This document shows, in pieces, positions 59,481 through 64,000 of a DNA stretch of 64,000 nt. Source of the stretch: an uncultured Prevotella sp. GTDB lineage: Bacteria; Bacteroidota; Bacteroidia; Bacteroidales; Bacteroidaceae. Every line of letters begins with the position of its first letter. The first letter of the stretch is position 1. The notes under the pieces were generated by a model that ran no database searches, had not been told where the DNA came from, and saw only the letters and a program-made list of their open reading frames with translations. The stretch is from positions 1-64,000 of the forward strand of contig USJX01000003.1 in NCBI GenBank assembly GCA_900555035.1, read 5' to 3'. The position numbers and the translations under genes were made by a program.

Positions 59481-59531
59481 CGAAAATCATAATTTGAAAA
59501 TCATATTCGAAATTCTTGATTCGAATTATTC
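59476..59531. repeat. TTCGAA-rich repeats at the 3' end of ribE
   Basis: ATTCGAAAATCAT, ATTTGAAAATCAT and ATTCGAA-type copies run from the terminator into the last codons of ribE (its end reads TTC GAA TAA on the - strand). Confidence 0.6.
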
Positions 59532-60128
59532 GAAGCTCTTGAGTCTTGCAATGTATTTGCCCAGAATATCGAATTCGATATTCACCACGGTTCCTACCTC
59601 AATGTTGCAGAAGTTGGTATTCTCGCGGGTATAAGGGATGATGGCTACGGTAAAGGTGTTGTCTGTTGGCTCACATACGGTGAGAGAAACGCCGTTCACG
59701 GTTACGCTGCCCTTATCTACGGTGAAATATCCCTTACGCGCCATCTCTTTGTTAAGCTCATACTCAAAAGTAAAGTAGGTTGAACCGTCTGCATCCTTCA
59801 TGTCGATGCATTTGGCTATTTCATCTACATGGCCCTGAACGATGTGACCGTCCAGGCGGCCGTTCATCACCATCGAACGCTCTACGTTCACCTTGTCGCC
59901 CACCTTGAGCAGTCCCAGATTGCTGCGGTCGAGGGTTTCCTTCATGGCTGTAACGGTATAGGTGCCGTCCTTGATTTCCACCACGGTGAGGCAGACACCA
60001 TTGTGCGCCACGCTCTGGTCGATGCTGAGTTCATCTACGAAAGAACAAGACAGGGTAAAGTCAATGTTCTCTTTATCATGCTTGATAGCCACAACTGTGG
60101 CCATTTCTTCTACGATTCCACTAAACAT
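59526..60128 (-). CDS. ribE: Riboflavin synthase alpha subunit
   Basis: The start at 60128 (MFSGIVEEMATVV) is the family start and gives 200 residues; the upstream ATG at 60161 falls within the promoter. Two lumazine-binding repeats are visible: SVAHNGVCLTVVEI and MNGRLDGHIVQGHVDEI, then the second copy with KGSVTVNGVSLTVCE and PYTRENTNF. It converts two 6,7-dimethyl-8-ribityllumazines to riboflavin. No FMN riboswitch is seen. Confidence 0.95.
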   Translation of the reverse strand: MFSGIVEEMATVVAIKHDKENIDFTLSCSFVDELSIDQSVAHNGVCLTVVEIKDGTYTVTAMKETLDRSNLGLLKVGDKVNVERSMVMNGRLDGHIVQGHVDEIAKCIDMKDADGSTYFTFEYELNKEMARKGYFTVDKGSVTVNGVSLTVCEPTDNTFTVAIIPYTRENTNFCNIEVGTVVNIEFDILGKYIARLKSFE

Positions 60129-60158
60129 AATTTCTGTATTAATTAAAATATGATGTTG

Positions 60159-60166
60159 CAAAGGTA
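60159..60166 (-). promoter_or_regulatory. Promoter for ribE
   Basis: CAAAGGTA on + is TACCTTTG on -. Confidence 0.65.
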
Positions 60167-60171
60167 CGAGA

Positions 60172-60217
60172 AAAAAAGAAATCTCCCAACTTTTCCTGCT
60201 GAAAAGTCGGGAGATTT
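60172..60217 (-). terminator. Terminator of the GH115 gene
   Basis: Stem AAATCTCCC(A)ACTTTTC/GAAAAGT-CGGGAGATTT (60179-60196, 60201-60217) followed on - by TTCTTTTTTT. Confidence 0.85.
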
Positions 60218-60302
60218 ATATTATATTAATGCTTCATTATATGAATGCTTCATTCTTGTCAGTGATTTATGCACCTGTATAAAATAGGCTGAATCTTTCT
60301 GG

Positions 60303-62861
60303 TTAAATCACCTTCACTCTCTGCTTGCCTTCTCTTCCGTCTATCACGATCTTCTCGAAGATGATAGCTGGGTCGTTAGGCGTCAGGGTAATCGTATGGA
60401 TGCCGTCGCCGGTGACAGGGAGTTCTACTTCTATCACCTTATCGATGATGCGGGTGGCTATCGTAGGGTAGTAGATGTCGTAGATATTCTCCGGCTTCTC
60501 GTTCAAATCCTGATTGAAGTTGACGATAGTAGGCTTGGCTCCATCTACGCTTACGCCATAAGTCATGCCGCCCTTGTTCTGGTAATCCAGGGTTGATTTG
60601 GTGATGATGTGGATGCGCACCTTCTTGCTGTCTGTAGTATTGGATGAAGCGGCATTTCGTGCCAGGGCATTCATCTTAAACTGATAGGTGATGCTGGCGC
60701 CTTTTACGCCCTTGGTGTATGGCATGAGCGTCATTCCGGCAAGACTCTTGCCCATGAACGGAATCTGAATCCACTTGGCGCCTTCCTTCTCCTTGCCTTT
60801 TGGAGCAGCATCGGTCTTCGATGCGAAGAATGGAGCTTCGATTTCCACCACGCCGTTGTGTTCGGCGATAACAGGAGCCTCAGAAGCTGATACTCGGAAG
60901 AGTTCCGGACAGGTATCTTTCTCGAAATCATCATTCCAACTCTTATAGCCGATATGCTTCTGGGTCATCATGCCGTTCCACTTGCCGCCCGACATCTTGT
61001 GGTTGTAGTAATCGCAGATGATTGAATCGCGCTTGAAGAGGCGCCCGCACTCATCCGCCCACACATTTGCCTTCGGATTGCCCTGCTTGTAGAGGGCGTT
61101 GTTCTGTGCCTGGGCAAAATACATCTGGTGCAGATTGCTCATCATCTCGATAGGGAAGAGGATGATCTGGCGATAGGCATCGTGGTAGGCTGCCGGCAGA
61201 CTGTTATACTGGCGCAAAGCATCTGCTTCGAGCTGGAGATACTGGTTCACAACCTCCTGCCATTCACCGTTTTCCAAACTGTAGGTGTTTTTGTCGAGCA
61301 TCTCAGGGGTGCAGCGACCATTATATTTGCAGATAAGATTCAGAATGCGTGCCGCCTCATCTGCCTGCGATTCGCCAAACTGCTGGGCGCACCAGTTGCG
61401 GGTATGACGGGTAATGTTGTTCACATCGTATTTGCGAGGATTCCAAGCCATGTCCATAAACTGGCTGATAGGATATTCCATCGGCTTGAGGTCGCCCACG
61501 TTGAGAATCCAGAGACGGTCGATGCCATTCTCGTAAGCAAGCGTCAACTGCTCCCAAGGGTTCTGCACAGGGGTAACATTGAGCATCTTCGAGTTTCTTG
61601 GCGCACCCACGTAATCTACGTGATAGTATAATCCCCATCCGCCCTTGTGCTTGCGTTCCTTGGCGTTAGGCACACGGCGTACGTTGCCCCAGTTGTCATC
61701 GCAGAGCAGCAGGGTTACGTCATCAGGCACCTTCATACCCTTGTCGTAGTAATCCTGCACCTCTTTATATAACGCCCATACCTGTGGGGTCTCGCTTGCC
61801 TTCTTTCCCGTTACATCAGCGATAATCTTGCGCTGGTCGTTGATGATGTTGGTCATCAGTCGGGTATCAGCCTTGTCGCTCATCGCCTCGTCGCCGTCGC
61901 CACGCATGCCGATGGTTACAATCTGTTCGGTACCCTTCATGCGTTCGATGCCTTCACGGAAGAATTTCTGCAGGTTTTCCTTGTTCTTCTGATAGTTCCA
62001 AGGTCCCCATCCCTTGCGGTTGCGGGCATATTCCTGGTGGTTGCGAGCCATCGGCTCATGGTGCGAGGTGCTCATCACTACACCCATCTCGTCGGCTGTC
62101 TTTTCGTTCTCCGGGTCATCGGCATAGAAAGCCCAGCCCCACATGGCTGGCCACATCATGTTACCTCTCAGTCGCAATACCAGTTCAAAGACGCGCTGGT
62201 AGAATCGGTGGTCGCCATAGCCTGTGCCGTATGTATTCTTCACCCACGAGGTGAGGCAAGGTGCCTCATCGTTAAGGAAGATGCCACGATATCTGACGGC
62301 TGGTTCGCCATCGGTATAGATTCCCTTGTTTACAAAGATAGAATCGTGATGAGCTATGGGTACATCTGCCCAATCATACCAAGGCGATACACCCATCTGC
62401 TGTGAGAGTTCGTAGATGCCGTAGATGGTGCCTCGGCGGTCGCTACCTGCGATGACGAGCTGTCCATCTACCACGTTGATAATGAATTTCTCCCGTTTTC
62501 CCTTCAACAGATTTCCGTTGATGCGCTTCTGGCGGATGAGCTGGTCGATGGCCGCAGAATGGCCGATGGTACCTACGAGAATGGTAGGTTTGCCGGCAGT
62601 ATCCTTGTCTTTCAGTCCGGCATCGGAGGTAAGGACAGCCTTGCTTCCGCTCACCTTTATGATATCCTTGACCAGGGCATTGGCTGCATAGCTCACACCT
62701 TTGCAGTCGTTGGCATCCATATAGATTTCTACCTTATTATCACGATTGATGAGTAAGTCGCCTTTCTGGAAGGAGACAAACTGGTCGGCTGCGCTCATGC
62801 CTAAGGATGAAAGCAAAGCCATGCTCACGAAGAAAATCTTCTTGTTTTTGTTTAGCTTCAT
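60303..62861 (-). CDS. Glycoside hydrolase family 115 (alpha-glucuronidase)
   Basis: The start at 62861 gives 852 residues with a signal peptide (MKLNKNKKIFFVSMALLSSL). The GH115 body is recognised by GTIYGIYELSQQMGVSPWYD, FLNDEAPCLTSWVKNTYG, LRLRGNMMWPAMWGWAFY, MSTSHHEPMARNHQEY, TIGMRGDGDEAM and WLLNVGDLKPMEY-like segments. GH115 removes 4-O-methyl-glucuronate from glucuronoxylan; the beta-xylosidase-like GH3 in this window fits the same substrate. It acts in the periplasm. Promoter at 62912-62919. Confidence 0.92.
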   Translation of the reverse strand: MKLNKNKKIFFVSMALLSSLGMSAADQFVSFQKGDLLINRDNKVEIYMDANDCKGVSYAANALVKDIIKVSGSKAVLTSDAGLKDKDTAGKPTILVGTIGHSAAIDQLIRQKRINGNLLKGKREKFIINVVDGQLVIAGSDRRGTIYGIYELSQQMGVSPWYDWADVPIAHHDSIFVNKGIYTDGEPAVRYRGIFLNDEAPCLTSWVKNTYGTGYGDHRFYQRVFELVLRLRGNMMWPAMWGWAFYADDPENEKTADEMGVVMSTSHHEPMARNHQEYARNRKGWGPWNYQKNKENLQKFFREGIERMKGTEQIVTIGMRGDGDEAMSDKADTRLMTNIINDQRKIIADVTGKKASETPQVWALYKEVQDYYDKGMKVPDDVTLLLCDDNWGNVRRVPNAKERKHKGGWGLYYHVDYVGAPRNSKMLNVTPVQNPWEQLTLAYENGIDRLWILNVGDLKPMEYPISQFMDMAWNPRKYDVNNITRHTRNWCAQQFGESQADEAARILNLICKYNGRCTPEMLDKNTYSLENGEWQEVVNQYLQLEADALRQYNSLPAAYHDAYRQIILFPIEMMSNLHQMYFAQAQNNALYKQGNPKANVWADECGRLFKRDSIICDYYNHKMSGGKWNGMMTQKHIGYKSWNDDFEKDTCPELFRVSASEAPVIAEHNGVVEIEAPFFASKTDAAPKGKEKEGAKWIQIPFMGKSLAGMTLMPYTKGVKGASITYQFKMNALARNAASSNTTDSKKVRIHIITKSTLDYQNKGGMTYGVSVDGAKPTIVNFNQDLNEKPENIYDIYYPTIATRIIDKVIEVELPVTGDGIHTITLTPNDPAIIFEKIVIDGREGKQRVKVI

Positions 62862-62911
62862 ACTTTGTAATGTGTATAGATGTTTGTTGTTCAACTTATT
62901 ATTGTCGGGTG

Positions 62912-62919
62912 CAAAGGTA
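62912..62919 (-). promoter_or_regulatory. Promoter for GH115
   Basis: CAAAGGTA on + is TACCTTTG on -; back to back with the dnaG promoter. Confidence 0.6.
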
Positions 62920-63024
62920 TGGAATATTCGTTGATTTTACTTTGTTTTCTGTAGTCTTTACTTTCTTATTTGTTTCATTTTCATGTTTCTTGTTGTTTCT
63001 TTTTGTGTTTTCACAGAAAAATAG

Positions 63025-63032
63025 TACCTTTG
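63025..63032 (+). promoter_or_regulatory. Promoter for dnaG
   Basis: TACCTTTG with TTTG about 20 bp upstream (63002-63005), 51 bp before the ATG. Confidence 0.7.
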
Positions 63033-63082
63033 CACATTAATAATAGGATAGAAAATAGAAATATAAATATAGGAATAGAAAC

Positions 63083-64000
63083 ATGATAGACAAACCGACC
63101 ATAGCCCGTATTATGGACTCCACCAAGATAGAAGAGGTGGTGTCTGAGTTTGTCACGCTCAGGAAACGAGGCATCAACTATGTCGGACTCTGTCCTTTCC
63201 ATAACGATTCCCATCCTTCTTTCTCCGTGTCTCCAACCCGAGGCATCTGCCATTGCTTTACTTGCGGCAAGGGCGGAAATGCCGTCAACTTCCTGATGGA
63301 GCTGGAGCAGATGACCTATCCCGATGCCCTTCGCTGGCTTGCCAAGAAGTATAACATCGAGATTCAGGAGCGGGAGATGACCAGCGAGGAGAAGCAGCGT
63401 GAGAGTGAACGGGAATCCATGTTCATCGTCAACGACTGGGCTGCGAAGTATTTCCAGGACATTCTTCAGAATGATGTGGACGGACGTGCCATCGGTATGC
63501 AGTATTTCCGCAGTCGTGGTTTCCGCGACGACATCATCCGGAAGTTCCAGTTGGGATTTGCGCTTCCTCAGCGTACAGCCCTTTATGATGAGGCTGTGAA
63601 GAAGGGATATAATCCGAAGTACCTGGTGAGCACAGGTCTTTGCTTCATGGTGGATAAGGACGAGGAGAACAACAAGAGCGGGCAGGATAAGTATCTGGAT
63701 AGATTCTCGGGGCGTGCCATCTTCCCGTGGTTCAGTGTGAGTGGTAAGGTGGTGGCTTTCGGTGGTCGAGTACTCGATACCCGTACCAAGGGCGTGAGCC
63801 AGAAATACGTCAATTCGCCGGATAGCGAGATTTACCACAAGGAAAGGGAACTCTATGGTCTTTATCAGGCCAAGAAGGCGATAGCCAAGGAAGACTGTGT
63901 ATATATGGTGGAGGGATATACCGATGTGATTTCCATGCACCAGTGTGGCATTGAGAATGTGGTGGCCAACTCGGGTACTGCCCTGAGCATCCACCAGATT
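63083..64000 (+). CDS. dnaG: DNA primase, N-terminal part (cut by window edge)
   Basis: The first 306 residues are present. A CHC2 zinc-binding domain appears in YVGLCPFHNDSHPSFSV and ICHCFTCGKGGNAVNFLMEL, followed by RSRGFRDDIIRKFQLGFA, the RNA-polymerase domain start GRAIFPWFSVSGKVVAFGGR and the toprim motif VYMVEGYTDVISMHQ with the catalytic Glu. It makes RNA primers at the replication fork. Length to the edge agrees with a full primase beyond it. Confidence 0.97.
   Translation, partial: MIDKPTIARIMDSTKIEEVVSEFVTLRKRGINYVGLCPFHNDSHPSFSVSPTRGICHCFTCGKGGNAVNFLMELEQMTYPDALRWLAKKYNIEIQEREMTSEEKQRESERESMFIVNDWAAKYFQDILQNDVDGRAIGMQYFRSRGFRDDIIRKFQLGFALPQRTALYDEAVKKGYNPKYLVSTGLCFMVDKDEENNKSGQDKYLDRFSGRAIFPWFSVSGKVVAFGGRVLDTRTKGVSQKYVNSPDSEIYHKERELYGLYQAKKAIAKEDCVYMVEGYTDVISMHQCGIENVVANSGTALSIHQI

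Noticed and set aside
1..64000. tRNA, rRNA, tmRNA or complete IS element
   Set aside because: No T-loop/acceptor pattern, rRNA sequence or transposase with terminal repeats was recognised; a covariance search could still find a small RNA.

Overview
The window reads as a chromosomal segment of a gut Bacteroidota, most likely Prevotellaceae (Segatella/Prevotella copri-like). The reasons are the many TAnnTTTG (-7) promoters with few Shine-Dalgarno sites, outer-membrane SusC/BtuB-type receptors and BtuG-type surface lipoproteins, xylan-active GH3 and GH115 enzymes, and several DUF4143-type ATPases typical of this group. The genus is an inference. No rRNA, tRNA, CRISPR array or intact insertion sequence was seen.

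Layout. 0-7.4 kb: tail of an unknown gene, a small lipoprotein, an AAA/PD-DExK ATPase, asd, then a RavA/ViaA-like pair (MoxR ATPase and VWA protein) with a C_GCAxxG_C_C protein between them. 7.4-13 kb: TerC, a DUF4143 ATPase preceded by a 23-bp tandem array, an NlpE-like lipoprotein, a small protein and a type-B carboxylesterase. 13-18.8 kb: rhamnose-mutarotase-like protein, PafA-type phosphatase, MJ1255-like glycosyltransferase, second phosphatase, and a porin interrupted by an amber codon. 19-25.6 kb: thioesterase, CPBP protease, a 1.15-kb gene-free stretch with GGTCATT arrays, a copper P-type ATPase that lacks its nucleotide-binding domain, DinB and Hsp20. 25.9-38 kb: GH3, a PIN toxin-antitoxin pair, a TonB-type barrel, a small barrel protein with a histidine kinase and response regulator, a DinD-RhuM fusion, glycerate kinase and a HAD phosphatase. 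38.1-43.9 kb: a cobalamin-riboswitch locus (btuB, btuG-like, two secreted proteins). 44-46.6 kb: EttA and MgtC.

46.7-53.8 kb looks like an accessory zone: methyltransferase, DUF4143 ATPase, a BamE/DUF4476 fusion, an odd Trp/Tyr-rich protein, then a two-gene module of an AlbA/Schlafen-like ATPase carrying a heptad minisatellite and an AT-rich PD-(D/E)XK nuclease, closed by a strong inverted repeat. This module is the best candidate in the window for an undescribed (possibly defence) system. 54-64 kb returns to housekeeping and sugar genes: acyl-CoA dehydrogenase with EtfAB, a cytidylyltransferase-GHMP fusion, riboflavin synthase, GH115 and the start of dnaG.

Two window-wide patterns stand out. 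First, several gene 3' ends are followed by a second, slightly changed copy of the gene end (moxR, rhaM-like) or by short tandem repeats at the stop codon (histidine kinase, btuB, ettA, ribE). Second, several enzymes carry in-frame low-complexity insertions in places where their families have none (MoxR, esterase, GH3, methyltransferase, AlbA protein).
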